53,244 nucleotides of DNA. Origin: Flammeovirgaceae bacterium (GTDB taxonomy: Bacteria > Bacteroidota > Bacteroidia > Cytophagales > Cyclobacteriaceae). Shown one piece after another: positions 1-9,129 of this stretch (position 1 is the first letter of the stretch; every line of letters begins with the position of its first letter). A program made the position numbers and the translations under genes. The notes below the pieces were generated by a model. It had not been told where the DNA came from. It was given only the letters and a program-made list of their open reading frames with translations, and did no database searches. The stretch spans positions 1-53,244 of the forward strand of contig JAHEZH010000017.1 of NCBI GenBank assembly GCA_023251155.1, in the 5' to 3' direction.

Positions 1-2
1 CC

Positions 3-293
3 TGTACGGCCATGGCAGGTGAGATGCTCAGTCTTCAACTGATTTATCTTGATGCAGGTAGTGGCGCTGAAAAAGAAGTGAGTGCCAAAATGATAGCGGC
101 GGTGCGCTCATCCGTAGATGTGCCCTTGATTGTGGGTGGAGGAATTAATACCACCGAGAAAGCACTGGCCGCACTGGAAGCGGGTGCAGATATGATTGTA
201 ATAGGTAATGCACTGGAGAAAGATCCGGATGTGCTGATTGGTATTGCTGACAAAGTGTACGACTGGAATCAAAGTGTAGAAACCAGAAAGTAA
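3..293 (+). CDS. Geranylgeranylglyceryl phosphate synthase-like (PcrB/GGGPS family), 3' end only
   Basis: The reading frame is open to the left edge of the window, so only the C-terminal 96 codons are present; the in-frame ATG at 12 is internal. What remains has the end of a TIM barrel with the family's phosphate-binding pieces: IYLDAGSGA, the glycine loop PLIVGGGI, and AGADMIVIGNAL. The family joins a polyprenyl diphosphate to glycerol-1-phosphate to make an ether-lipid precursor. Bacteroidota carry a bacterial branch whose product and chain length vary, so the substrate is not fixed by this fragment. The stop is followed 44 bases later by the SMR gene on the same strand. Confidence 0.8.
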   Translation, partial: CTAMAGEMLSLQLIYLDAGSGAEKEVSAKMIAAVRSSVDVPLIVGGGINTTEKALAALEAGADMIVIGNALEKDPDVLIGIADKVYDWNQSVETRK

Positions 294-337
294 AATTCCC
301 TTTTTAGTTAATCCGTTTAAACTTTATCCATCTCGTG

Positions 338-664
338 ATGAATTGGATCATTTTAGTTATTGCCGGTTTGTTTGAAGTGGGCTTCACTACTTGTCTGGGT
401 AAAGCAAAAGAAACGCAAGGAACCACATCCGTACTATGGATCATCGGCTTCTTTGTGAGCCTCACGGTCAGTATGTATTTGTTGTACCGCGCTACACTAA
501 CTTTACCTATGGGTACCGCTTATGCGGTGTGGACAGGCATTGGTGCAGTAGGGACAGTTATTATAGGTGTGATTTTCTTTAAAGAGCCTGCCGATTTCTG
601 GCGCTTGTTTTTCATTACTACCTTGATCGGATCGATCGTTGGGTTAAAGTTCGTGTCACATTGA
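338..664 (+). CDS. Small multidrug resistance (SMR) family exporter, Gdx/SugE-like
   Basis: A 108-residue protein with four hydrophobic helices, the usual SMR size. The membrane-embedded glutamate that carries protons and substrate is E13 when translation starts at the ATG at 338, the same number as in E. coli Gdx; the GTG at 335 would shift it to 14, so 338 is preferred. The stretch GTAYAVWTGIGAVG in helix 3 is the hallmark of the Gdx (guanidinium exporter) subgroup. The first helix has GF where Gdx usually has a tryptophan after the Glu-Val, and the first loop is about three residues longer, so this may be a divergent Bacteroidota subtype and the substrate (guanidinium or quaternary ammonium) is uncertain. 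No partner SMR subunit lies nearby and the 44-base leader is too short for a guanidine riboswitch. Confidence 0.85.
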   Translation: MNWIILVIAGLFEVGFTTCLGKAKETQGTTSVLWIIGFFVSLTVSMYLLYRATLTLPMGTAYAVWTGIGAVGTVIIGVIFFKEPADFWRLFFITTLIGSIVGLKFVSH

Positions 665-669
665 AATAA

Positions 670-704
670 AAAAACCGGTTGAGTTTTAACGTCAACAGGT
701 TTTT
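670..704. terminator. Bidirectional intrinsic terminator between SMR gene and Xaa-Pro aminopeptidase
   Basis: Left arm 670-682 (five A, CC, then GTTGA) pairs with 692-704 (TCAAC, GG, five T) with one G/A mismatch and a 9-base loop. The A-run on one side and T-run on the other let it end transcripts from both converging genes. Confidence 0.7.
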
Positions 705-725
705 AAAAAATGGGCGCTTGCTTTC

Positions 726-2180
726 TTATTTCTTATTCAGATCAGGCAGCGAATAATTATCAAATACAGAAGACTGCTTCATCATCTCTTCGATGTCTTT
801 TACGGTGCGCGGTGCCATCACGGACAGGTGCTCATAGCCATCTTTGGTAATCAGGTAATCATCTTCGATCCGTACGGCTATACCCCACCATTTTTTATCG
901 CAAGCGGCATTATCGGGTATATACACACCCGGCTCAATAGTTACCGTATTGTTTACTTCCAGGTTTGCACCACCCCGATCATGAACATCCAGCCCGATGT
1001 GATGGCAAACTCCATGCGGGAAGTACAGGTGTTTTTCATCTACGGATTTGATGATGCCCAGTTCAACAAGACCTTTGTTGACTACCTCGCGGCACACTTC
1101 AGTAAGCTGACGCATAGGTGTGCCGGGCTTGCAAATCTTCATGGCTTCTTCCTGTGCTTTCAACACCAGTTCGTAAATCTGTTTTTGCTCCGGAGAAAAT
1201 TTGCCGCTTACCGGAATAGTGCGTGTGATGTCTGCACTATAACCATGAAATTCTGCACCGATGTCCATCAGTACCAGTTCTTTTGAAGTAACGCTTGGTT
1301 TATAGTTGTCGATATAGTGAAGGATGCACCCATTATGGCCGGCACCAACAATAGAAGGATAACCCAGATCTTCGGCCTGGTATTTCTTGAATACAAACTC
1401 CTGTATTCCCTGGATCTCTCGCTCAGACATACCTGGCTTCAATGCTTTCATTACTTCCACATGACCCACGCATGAGATTTGTACGGCCTTCTTCACCATT
1501 TCCACTTCTTCCTTGGTTTTTACGCCACGAAGATTGGCCATTAGTCCCGCCAGGCTTTTTGTATCGAGGTTATTTTTTTGAGGCTCTACTTTAAGAGTAG
1601 TTGCATTCTTGTCTGCGTAAGCTACTTTGCCTTTGAACTGCCCAATCAAATCATACAAGTCAGAGGAGTCTCTTGGATTGTCACGTACATCGTTTTTGAA
1701 ATCAAAGAAGAGTATCGGGCTGAACTTAGAGAAGTCCACGTTGTATCTTTTGAATTCAGAGTTGTTGAAAGCCTGCTGAAAGCCCAATGTTGATTTTGTG
1801 CCATCTTCGCCCAGGCGTCTGCCGGTCCACATCTCGCGCATGGCGTTGCGTGGCTGCACAAATAGAATCTCATCGTACTTTTCCGCATTGGGTGCGGTTT
1901 GCTTGTCTTTGAAAACAAAGAGCACTGCATCGGGTTCTTTATATCCGGTGAGGTAAAAGAAATCAGGGTCCTGATGATAGACATAGTCCACATCGTTGGC
2001 CCGGTTGCGTGTGGCATTGGCGAAGAATACCGCTACCGAATTGGCAGGCATACTTTCGCGCAGCTTTTGCCTGCGGTCTTGATGAAAATCTTTGGAAAGA
2101 AAATCGGTAGGCAAGTCTGCATTTTGCGAATAGCCCGCTACCGCACAGCCGAGGAGAAACAGGAGTATAAGTGAGCGCAT
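726..2180 (-). CDS. pepP: Secreted Xaa-Pro aminopeptidase (M24B)
   Basis: Predicted dinuclear-metal aminopeptidase that removes an N-terminal residue preceding proline. The N-terminal half is an AMP_N-type domain (YVYHQDPDFFYLTGY). The C-terminal pita-bread domain shows the five metal ligands in order: two Asp in LMDIGAEFHGYSADITRT, His in FPHGVCHHIGLDVHD, Glu in VTIEPGVYI and Glu in RIEDDYL. The frame is open to 2237, but the ATG at 2178-2180 begins a clear signal peptide (RSLILLFLLGCAVAGYSQ), so the 484-residue form is chosen. Export fits a role in peptide scavenging in the periplasm or at the surface. Its 5' end lies about 95 bases after the stop of the upstream CHAT gene on the same strand. 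Confidence 0.92.
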   Translation of the reverse strand: MRSLILLFLLGCAVAGYSQNADLPTDFLSKDFHQDRRQKLRESMPANSVAVFFANATRNRANDVDYVYHQDPDFFYLTGYKEPDAVLFVFKDKQTAPNAEKYDEILFVQPRNAMREMWTGRRLGEDGTKSTLGFQQAFNNSEFKRYNVDFSKFSPILFFDFKNDVRDNPRDSSDLYDLIGQFKGKVAYADKNATTLKVEPQKNNLDTKSLAGLMANLRGVKTKEEVEMVKKAVQISCVGHVEVMKALKPGMSEREIQGIQEFVFKKYQAEDLGYPSIVGAGHNGCILHYIDNYKPSVTSKELVLMDIGAEFHGYSADITRTIPVSGKFSPEQKQIYELVLKAQEEAMKICKPGTPMRQLTEVCREVVNKGLVELGIIKSVDEKHLYFPHGVCHHIGLDVHDRGGANLEVNNTVTIEPGVYIPDNAACDKKWWGIAVRIEDDYLITKDGYEHLSVMAPRTVKDIEEMMKQSSVFDNYSLPDLNKK

Positions 2181-2274
2181 ATGAGTTAGGTTTTGTAAAG
2201 CGAATGTATGGAAAATAGTACGGCAGGAATGGGTCAACTTGCCGGATGGATGAAAAAAGTGATGACCCGTTTTA

Positions 2275-5200
2275 TTACTGTCCGGTCATCACAAAAGCGC
2301 CCCAGTAGTAAGGCTCCGGGTATTTTTTCTTGATCTCCAGTTGGGCACTTTTGAAAGCTTCCGATTTTTCTTTGCCATTCATCCAGTTTTCATAGAATGA
2401 ACTCATCAGTTGCTGCGTAGCAGTATCATCTACTTTCCATAGGCTCATGATTACGGCCTTTGCACCAGCCGTCTGAAATGCACGCTGTAATCCATATACG
2501 CCTTCTCCGTTTTGCACTTCTCCCTTTCCTGTTTCGCAGGCGCTCAACACAACTAGCTCAGTATTGTCCAAACTAAGATTAGCAGCTTCGTACGCATGGA
2601 GTATTCCATTCTCGGCCGTGGTGCTGATGTTGTTTTGAATAAAATCAGAAGCGCCACTGAATAATAATCCCGAGCGAAGTAATGGATTCTGCCTGGCGAA
2701 ATCCGTATTTACGCCCATCGCACTATTACCCGACCCCGTGTCATCAATAAAAAATCCGTGTGTAGCAATGTGCAGTACTTTTGGATTGGATATTTCTTTG
2801 ATCGATTCTTCCGTTGCCTTCTCTCCGGTAAACTCGGTCGTCTTCCATTGATGGGATGTGAGTATTTGCTCTACCTGTCGTATCTCTGTTTTTGTGCCGG
2901 GCAGTTCGGCAATGCCCGTATGATCTTCCAGATCGATGGCACGTGTACTGTCACTCACGCCTTCGTTTTGTTTTTGGGCTCCGATAAAAAATTTGGGATA
3001 ACCGATCAGGGTGGCGATGGATGTTCCTGTCTTTTTGGGTGGATGATTTTTGATCAGCAATACATCTTTGGTGTTAGATACAAGAGTAATGTTTTTGTGG
3101 TCAACCAGAAAACTGCCGTCTTCCTTTTGCAGTGTATTCAAACTAATCTGGTTGTAGATGCCATCCAGTGAAAGATAGAGGCGTTGCTTGTTCACCAGCG
3201 CAGCATCAATGGATGACCAATACAAATCATAAGTGCGTGTATCCGGCTGACGAAGAGCGATCATGTTTTTGTAATAGTTAAAACCTCGGCCTTCCATCTG
3301 TTTGCCGTCATTCAATACGACTACCTTCGGATTGATCTTGGTTTCCGCAGTGAGTATCAACGCAACATAAATGATGCTGTCTCTAAAATGCCGATCGAAA
3401 TAACGGAAGCGTATAATTTCCACCGCCGCTTCACTAGGGCCAAGTGTTTTTTGAATATCGCGCCAGGTAATTGCACTCCAGCCTTTGTCTTTGTCCAGAT
3501 CAGAAGTAGTGATGTTGATTTCTTTTTCCAATGTGATGACGGCTTTTTCTATCGAATCGATCGGGATCTTTCTCTCTTTCAACTCCGCACCGGAATAGCT
3601 GTAATATTTGGAAAGCAATTCTTTACCTTCGATCCAGCTTCGGTAATTGTTGATCAATGTAGTGTCTCTGCTCGTCCATATTCGTTTTCTGATTTTGTTA
3701 GATGAGCTAAGCAGTATTGCCTTTGTTTTCAGCTGGTGGTTGTACATATCGCCAATAATAGCTGGATTGCTTTGTCGGCGCTTTAGTGAAAACGTATTAA
3801 AGGCTTCAAAATCTTTACGGTTTTTATTCCAGAACAATGTCTTCTCCTGGTCACTCATGAAATAAAAATTGTTTTGAATTTCTTTTAGTATCTGTTGAGT
3901 AGCCTTGAGCCAGTATTTTTCGGCCTGTTCATATTTACCCCACGCTTGATAAAGCGCAGCCAGGTTATCAATAAACACAGCGCTTTGCTCACGCCCTTTT
4001 TCATAAATGGAAGCCTGAATGATATTGGCTTCATTATAAATTTTTTCTGCCCGGGTGAAATCATTTTGCTCAGCGTAAACGGCTGCAAGATTGTAGAGCA
4101 CTGCAACATGGGTTTCTGTATTGGTTTTGCCATTGCGCGTGTTTTCGGCAATGATAAAGTTGAAATGTGCTTTTGCTTCTTCCAGCTTGAGCAGATCGAG
4201 AGAAACTAACCCGAGCAGATTGCGTGCTTCTAAAATCTGGTAATGATCCGGTTGTACTTCATTTTCAAGAATGGCTAACGCCTTCTCCGCAGCGACAGTT
4301 GCTTTTTCGGCCTTGCCCCATTGGTAATAATTAAATCCATTGTTAATAAGATTGGTGGCGTAGGAATACGTTTGTCCGTAATTTTTTTCAATGAGTGTGC
4401 TTAACAACGCAAAGCTTTTTTCCGCTTCCGGAAACTGACCAAGTGTTGAGTAGAAATTGGCCAGCTCTTCGTATGCATTGAGGTAAGGCCATGAGTTGAT
4501 GCCATCTGCATTGGCATAAATGGCAATTGTATTTTTATAGCTTTCTTCGGCTTCCCGGTTTTTATCTCTTGCTGCATAAATTTTAGCCAGGCTCCTGCTG
4601 AAGACTGCATAGAACCGACTGTTTACTCCGGCATAAGTAGCCGCAATAGCAGCCGATTCAATCATTGCTTTTTCTGCTTTGCCGGCCCTGCTAAAATCGT
4701 AGTAGAACAAAGCAAGATCTTTTAGAGCATAGGCATATTCAATATGATCCTTGCCATATATGCTGAATGCAACAGCCACTTCACGCTGATATAATTTTTC
4801 AGCACGAAGCACCTGTGCAGGATCATCAGCATCGATCAAATGACTTTCTACTTCGGCCAGGCGCGAACAAGCACCCAGGTATTCTGATGAGCTTCTTCCA
4901 AGCAATCTCTCCGCCAGATTGAGATAGGTGTTATAAAATGATTTGGCTTTTAAATAATCGCCTCTCTTTAGCATGACATATCCCATATTGCGAATGGCAT
5001 ACGCATAGAGTACATTCTCTTTGCCTACCAGGCGCTCATAATTTTTCATGCATTCGGCTTGGGTTTTTTCAGCATCTGAATACAAGCCCTGATCTGTTAA
5101 TATAAAAGTTAATGTAGTGAGGTAATCAAGGTAGTCAATCGTGTTTTCACCGGTATGTTCTTTTTGCAGGCGCATGGCTTCCTTGATGTTGATGACGGCC

Positions 5201-8200
5201 TCATCATACTTACCCATGTTTCGGTAACACTGCGCCAGGTATTTATAGGCCAGCACATATTCTTCCTGAAAGTCACTGCTTTCGTCACTCTCAAACAATG
5301 CAATCGCTTTTTGATACAGGGTAATGGCTTCCTTGTACTGAATCAGATTAAACTGAATTAATCCTTTTTCACAAAGTACAGAAGCATGAAAAGAAGGGGG
5401 CAATGACGTGTTATACTCAATGCTTTTTTCTACGTCATCGATGATGCTCAGTGCAGCCGTATATTTGCTCTGGTTTTTATAAAAAGCCGCCAGGCTTGAT
5501 CTTGCCGCCAGGTAGGTTTCGGAATAAGGGCCATACAATTCTTTTTTGATTTCGGTCTGGCTGATGAATAGTTTTTCGGCTTCATCGAAACGCGAAGGAT
5601 CGGTCGACTGTATGGTGAAAGCCAATCCCTGCAAAAGGTTGGCATATTCGATCGTGTTCTTTCTTCCAAGTTTTTCGAATAGTGTTTTTACGGATAACCA
5701 AAGTGTGATACACAACGTGTTGTCATAATTGTAATAAGCCACTTTGGCCAATCCATCCAATGCCATGGCGTGCGTATATGTATTTTCAAGGCCCGCTGCA
5801 GGGATCAGGGCAAGCACTGCATCAAAATACATTTTTGCTGAGTCCAGCTGGCGTAAGTACAGGTAGCTGTCACCAATGGAACGAATATCCTCCAGGCTGG
5901 CTTCGTTGAGTTGCTTTAGTTCATTTGCCAGCTGGCTGACTTCTTTGAGCTGTGCGATGGATTCCGATCGCTGATTGTCATTCTTATATTCTTTACCCAG
6001 CTTTCGTTTTATCTCCAGCACCAATGGCTTGTTATCATGAATGCGTGTAAGTAAATCGTGATAGACCGTGATCGCCTGTTTATACATGGCATTTTCATGA
6101 TAGAAACTTGCCGTTAATTGTAATACGTAGATCACTTCTTTTGATTCTGCCCCAAATCGTTTTTGTAGCTCCTCTTTACGTTGAAGTAATAGTTGCTCTC
6201 CTTCTTCTGTTTTGTTGAGTGACCCGAGTGTAAGTGCTTTATTGGATATAATCGTAGAGATGTCATAGGCCGATCCGGTTTTAGACACAAGACCAATAAT
6301 CTGATCGTAAATCGCCATGGCCTCATTCCGTTTTTTCATGTCAGCAAGGCAATTGGCTATACTGTTAAGCGTGATATGGTAGTCGTATGAGGAATCACCT
6401 TCGAGTTTTCTTACTTTCTCTGCGTATTCTTTATATCCTTTTAGCGCTTCTTCTTTTTTGCCTTCCGAGTAATTGATCTGCGCCATAAGGTAAATGGGCT
6501 CAAGAAAAGTCTTCTTGTTTTCAGCATCTCGTTTGATTACTTTTTTCAACCAGCTGATGTGCTGATGGGCCAGCTCAAATTTCTTTTGCTCGATTAGCTG
6601 GTTGATGCTGTCTTTTACGTTGGCTACGTTTTCAAAAAATCCGTTGATATAGTAGCTGATGCCATCGGGTTTTCCTTCTGGAGTATAGAACTTCCATTGG
6701 CCATCGAGTAAATTGTGTACATAGCGCCCGGTGGAATTGACTTTGCCAGTGAGCGAATCGTAATAAGTCCATTCTCCTTCACGGTTTCCATTTGCCATGA
6801 AGCCTTTACTTTTCATGTTTCCATTTTCAAAATAATTAAGCTCCTCGCCAATACCCTGCCCATCTTTACCGGTACCTTTTTTCTCTAGCTTTCCATTGGC
6901 AAAATATTCAACGAACGGGCCGTTATAACGTCCGTTGATGTAGGTGTAATCCTGACTTAACTGTCCATTATCATAATACCATTTCCAGGGACCACTAAAA
7001 TTCCCGTTATCATATTTCCCCTCTGATGCTTTTTTGCCGTTCGCATGAAAAGCAACATAGTTACCCTGAAGCGTATCGTTTTTATACCGCTTTATTGCTT
7101 GTACGCTCCCATCAGCATGATGAAGAAGCGCTTCACCAAAGAGCTTCCCCATTTTATAATTTTCAATACCATCAGCGATTCCTTCTGTAGTAAAGTATTT
7201 CCACTCTCCGTTGCGCTTGTTGTCAATGTAATTGGCGTCTGTTTTTAATTTTCCATTGTCATAGTAATAATTCCAATGACCATCCAGGCTGTCTTTGGTA
7301 TAATTACCCGCTCGTTCCAGCTGCCCGTTATCAAAATAGAACGACCATTGGCCCTGATATAAATCTTCGAGCAATTCACCTTTGGCCTGCACCTTTCCGT
7401 TTTTATGATAATAAACCCAGGTACCGCTTTCCTTTCCATCGATATTATCACCTTCTGATTTTAGCTGACCGTTGTCATAATAGTATTTCCAATGCCCTTC
7501 TTTTTTTCCTTTGCGGAAATGGCCGGTTGATTTTAGTTTTCCGTTATCAAAGTAGTATTCCCAAATGCCGGTGGCCTCATCGTCCAGGTGCGCTCCTTTC
7601 TCTACCTGTATTCCGTCTTCATTGTAGAGCGCCCACGGGCCATTATTCAAATCATTCTTATAGGTACTTATGGTTTTTGTTTTTCCATCTTCGTAATAAA
7701 AATTCCATAGCCCTTCGCGTTTATTCCATTGTTGTATTCCGGTAGAGGCCATCTTGCCATTGGGATGATACCACGTCGCTTTACCATGAATGAAACTCCT
7801 TTTGGTTTCGCACTCCAGGTACAATGAGCCATCTTCTTCACGGTAGTGTTTCCATACACCGGTAGAACTGTCGTTAAGCATTGTTCCTTCTGAAGTGAGT
7901 ACCCCGCTTTTGGAAAAGTAGAAGTAAGGGCCATTCATTTTATTTTGCTTATAAAATGCTTTTGATTCTACCCTTCCGTTTTCATAATACGATATGGCTT
8001 CACCTTCTTTTATTTCAGGATCAAATGAAGACAGATATCCGTCCCACTGTTTTTGATAGGAAGTGTAAAAGTCACGCACTTTGCCAACGGGCTTGCCTGC
8101 TTCGAAACGGATGATGCGATAGTAAGCGGCCTCTTTTTCTTCCTGCACCTGCTTCCAGGCTGTGTCATATAATATTGTCCAGAAGCCAGTGCGCTTTTTG

Positions 8201-8295
8201 TTTTCGTCAAGCTGGTTGGGCGACTTGGGAAGTTTTACCTGGGCAGAAGCGACAGCAGCAGCAAAGAGAGCGATGAGTAAAGGGAAAATACGCAT
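2275..8295 (-). CDS. Giant secreted MORN-TPR-CHAT protein (caspase-like protease)
   Basis: A 2006-residue protein with a signal peptide (MRIFPLLIALFAAAVASAQ). Residues about 85-555 hold roughly 19 MORN_2/YwqK-type repeats of 22-25 residues with the core GxWxYYxDNGKLKS. Residues about 565-1475 are helical TPR repeats, including several of the long 42-residue type. Residues about 1690-2006 form a CHAT domain, a caspase-fold cysteine protease, with the catalytic dyad visible as His1846 in LHIATHGFF (codon 2758-2760) and Cys1920 in VVLSACETGKGE (codon 2536-2538). The protein ends in the typical CHAT tail PYYWGAFVMTGQ. An exported CHAT protein differs from the cytoplasmic CHAT effectors of CRISPR or gasdermin systems. 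The first 100 bases upstream contain a 17-bp palindrome shared with the kinase/regulator locus near 25-26 kb. Substrate and trigger are unknown; repeats suggest binding surfaces for a large partner. Confidence 0.9.
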   Translation of the reverse strand: MRIFPLLIALFAAAVASAQVKLPKSPNQLDENKKRTGFWTILYDTAWKQVQEEKEAAYYRIIRFEAGKPVGKVRDFYTSYQKQWDGYLSSFDPEIKEGEAISYYENGRVESKAFYKQNKMNGPYFYFSKSGVLTSEGTMLNDSSTGVWKHYREEDGSLYLECETKRSFIHGKATWYHPNGKMASTGIQQWNKREGLWNFYYEDGKTKTISTYKNDLNNGPWALYNEDGIQVEKGAHLDDEATGIWEYYFDNGKLKSTGHFRKGKKEGHWKYYYDNGQLKSEGDNIDGKESGTWVYYHKNGKVQAKGELLEDLYQGQWSFYFDNGQLERAGNYTKDSLDGHWNYYYDNGKLKTDANYIDNKRNGEWKYFTTEGIADGIENYKMGKLFGEALLHHADGSVQAIKRYKNDTLQGNYVAFHANGKKASEGKYDNGNFSGPWKWYYDNGQLSQDYTYINGRYNGPFVEYFANGKLEKKGTGKDGQGIGEELNYFENGNMKSKGFMANGNREGEWTYYDSLTGKVNSTGRYVHNLLDGQWKFYTPEGKPDGISYYINGFFENVANVKDSINQLIEQKKFELAHQHISWLKKVIKRDAENKKTFLEPIYLMAQINYSEGKKEEALKGYKEYAEKVRKLEGDSSYDYHITLNSIANCLADMKKRNEAMAIYDQIIGLVSKTGSAYDISTIISNKALTLGSLNKTEEGEQLLLQRKEELQKRFGAESKEVIYVLQLTASFYHENAMYKQAITVYHDLLTRIHDNKPLVLEIKRKLGKEYKNDNQRSESIAQLKEVSQLANELKQLNEASLEDIRSIGDSYLYLRQLDSAKMYFDAVLALIPAAGLENTYTHAMALDGLAKVAYYNYDNTLCITLWLSVKTLFEKLGRKNTIEYANLLQGLAFTIQSTDPSRFDEAEKLFISQTEIKKELYGPYSETYLAARSSLAAFYKNQSKYTAALSIIDDVEKSIEYNTSLPPSFHASVLCEKGLIQFNLIQYKEAITLYQKAIALFESDESSDFQEEYVLAYKYLAQCYRNMGKYDEAVINIKEAMRLQKEHTGENTIDYLDYLTTLTFILTDQGLYSDAEKTQAECMKNYERLVGKENVLYAYAIRNMGYVMLKRGDYLKAKSFYNTYLNLAERLLGRSSSEYLGACSRLAEVESHLIDADDPAQVLRAEKLYQREVAVAFSIYGKDHIEYAYALKDLALFYYDFSRAGKAEKAMIESAAIAATYAGVNSRFYAVFSRSLAKIYAARDKNREAEESYKNTIAIYANADGINSWPYLNAYEELANFYSTLGQFPEAEKSFALLSTLIEKNYGQTYSYATNLINNGFNYYQWGKAEKATVAAEKALAILENEVQPDHYQILEARNLLGLVSLDLLKLEEAKAHFNFIIAENTRNGKTNTETHVAVLYNLAAVYAEQNDFTRAEKIYNEANIIQASIYEKGREQSAVFIDNLAALYQAWGKYEQAEKYWLKATQQILKEIQNNFYFMSDQEKTLFWNKNRKDFEAFNTFSLKRRQSNPAIIGDMYNHQLKTKAILLSSSNKIRKRIWTSRDTTLINNYRSWIEGKELLSKYYSYSGAELKERKIPIDSIEKAVITLEKEINITTSDLDKDKGWSAITWRDIQKTLGPSEAAVEIIRFRYFDRHFRDSIIYVALILTAETKINPKVVVLNDGKQMEGRGFNYYKNMIALRQPDTRTYDLYWSSIDAALVNKQRLYLSLDGIYNQISLNTLQKEDGSFLVDHKNITLVSNTKDVLLIKNHPPKKTGTSIATLIGYPKFFIGAQKQNEGVSDSTRAIDLEDHTGIAELPGTKTEIRQVEQILTSHQWKTTEFTGEKATEESIKEISNPKVLHIATHGFFIDDTGSGNSAMGVNTDFARQNPLLRSGLLFSGASDFIQNNISTTAENGILHAYEAANLSLDNTELVVLSACETGKGEVQNGEGVYGLQRAFQTAGAKAVIMSLWKVDDTATQQLMSSFYENWMNGKEKSEAFKSAQLEIKKKYPEPYYWGAFVMTGQ

Positions 8296-8347
8296 AGCGG
8301 AGGGAATAGCAGAACGGTAAATATGCGCATGGCGATGTTCAGATTCA

Positions 8348-8364
8348 ATCCGTGCCAGTACGGA
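8348..8364 (-). promoter_or_regulatory. 17-bp palindromic operator candidate, copy A
   Basis: Read on the minus strand it is TCCGTACTGGCACGGAT, 52 bases upstream of the CHAT gene start. The inverted repeat extends to AATCCGT/ACGGATT (8347-8366) around a 6-base centre. It is identical over all 17 bases to copy B at 25039. There is no T-run beside it, so it is unlikely to be a terminator. It also lies 21 bases after the stop of the 70-residue gene, so a 3'-end element is the alternative. Confidence 0.6.
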
Positions 8365-8384
8365 TTATAAAAAGGATGCAGCGA

Positions 8385-8597
8385 TCAGGAATTTTCTATT
8401 TCCCTGATCTCAAAATCATTTCCTTTTCCGAATTTGATCGTGTCTTTGAGCAGGTAGCGTTCCAGCGTGGTAAGGTCTTTTACCTTAAAATCGCCATTGA
8501 CCAGAATTTTTTCAATCACAAATTCATAACGATCACCAAAGTTGACCAGACTGTATTTTTTACCTACACGAAGTACATCAAAAGAAAGGCCGGCCAT
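8385..8597 (-). CDS. Small conserved-looking protein of unknown function (70 aa)
   Basis: Not recognised. The frame encodes 70 residues with no signal peptide or membrane segment. The N-terminus MAGLSFDVLRVGKKYSLVNF and the alternating hydrophobic pattern (YEFVIEKILVNGDFKVKDL) suggest a small beta-rich barrel or SH3-like fold. It starts 65 bases after the GroES-like gene on the same strand and ends 89 bases before the CHAT gene. The DNA has codon structure like its neighbours and no competing frame of similar quality. Confidence 0.6.
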   Translation of the reverse strand: MAGLSFDVLRVGKKYSLVNFGDRYEFVIEKILVNGDFKVKDLTTLERYLLKDTIKFGKGNDFEIREIENS

Positions 8598-8662
8598 GTT
8601 GTTTTTTTAATTGAATGAAAAATAAGTGCTTGTGTGGAACACGGATTCGGTAGCGCAAAAAA

Positions 8663-9037
8663 CTATAAATCCTCTTCGCGCTCCAGCATCAGTATGGAGG
8701 CCTGAGGAACGATAAAGTATCTTTCTTCCTCATACATCACTTCAATAGCGCCTTTTTGCAGAAATATTGCGAGGTCACCCTCCTGCGCTTGCAATGGCAG
8801 GTATTTGATCTGTTCTTCTTTGCCTTTCCACAGATCATCTTCATCGGCCGGCATGGGTAATGGATAGCCGGGGCCAACTTTAATGATATAGCCGCGCTGT
8901 ATTTTTTCTTTCTCCTGCACTCCCGGGGGAAGGTAGAGGCCACTGGCTGTTTTATCCGTTTGTTTTGCAGGACGAATCAATACGCGATCACCTACCACAA
9001 TCAACTTCTTCAGTTTGTTATCTGCCGTTATTTTCAT
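8663..9037 (-). CDS. Divergent GroES/Cpn10 family co-chaperonin
   Basis: A 124-residue protein, longer than the usual 95-100 of GroES. The Cpn10 core is clear: VVGDRVLIRP near the N-terminus, the mobile-loop region KTASGLYLPPGVQEKEK, then RGYIIKVGPGYPLP and GDLAIFLQKGAIEV. About 20 extra residues (DEDDLWKGKEEQIKYLPL) sit where GroES has its roof loop, and the tail is acidic (EREEDL). No groEL gene is nearby, so it is a stand-alone paralogue. It may cap the housekeeping GroEL, or act independently; neither can be decided here. Confidence 0.75.
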   Translation of the reverse strand: MKITADNKLKKLIVVGDRVLIRPAKQTDKTASGLYLPPGVQEKEKIQRGYIIKVGPGYPLPMPADEDDLWKGKEEQIKYLPLQAQEGDLAIFLQKGAIEVMYEEERYFIVPQASILMLEREEDL

Positions 9038-9074
9038 GTCTCCTTATTATGAACGGCAAATCTCGTATAAAATA

Positions 9075-9107
9075 TTTTCAATCTATACGATGAAAGAGTT
9101 ATCTTTC
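9075..9107 (+). promoter_or_regulatory. Candidate Bacteroidota-type promoter for the double-thioredoxin gene
   Basis: A TTTTC element at 9075-9079 is followed after 20 bases by TATCTTTC at 9100-9107, close to the phylum's TTTG-N19/20-TAnnTTTG pattern. The expected transcript start is about 15 bases before the ATG at 9130. Confidence 0.35.
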
Positions 9108-9129
9108 TTTCATTGTAAAAACAAAGCCT

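Noticed and set aside
868..878. CCGTACGG palindrome resembling the operator half sites
   Set aside because: It lies inside the aminopeptidase coding region and lacks the 6-base centre of the 17-bp motif.
6700..8040. Regularly spaced similar DNA segments that could suggest a CRISPR-like or tandem repeat array
   Set aside because: They are the MORN-type repeats of the CHAT protein; similarity is at the protein level with varying codons, and the frame is continuous.
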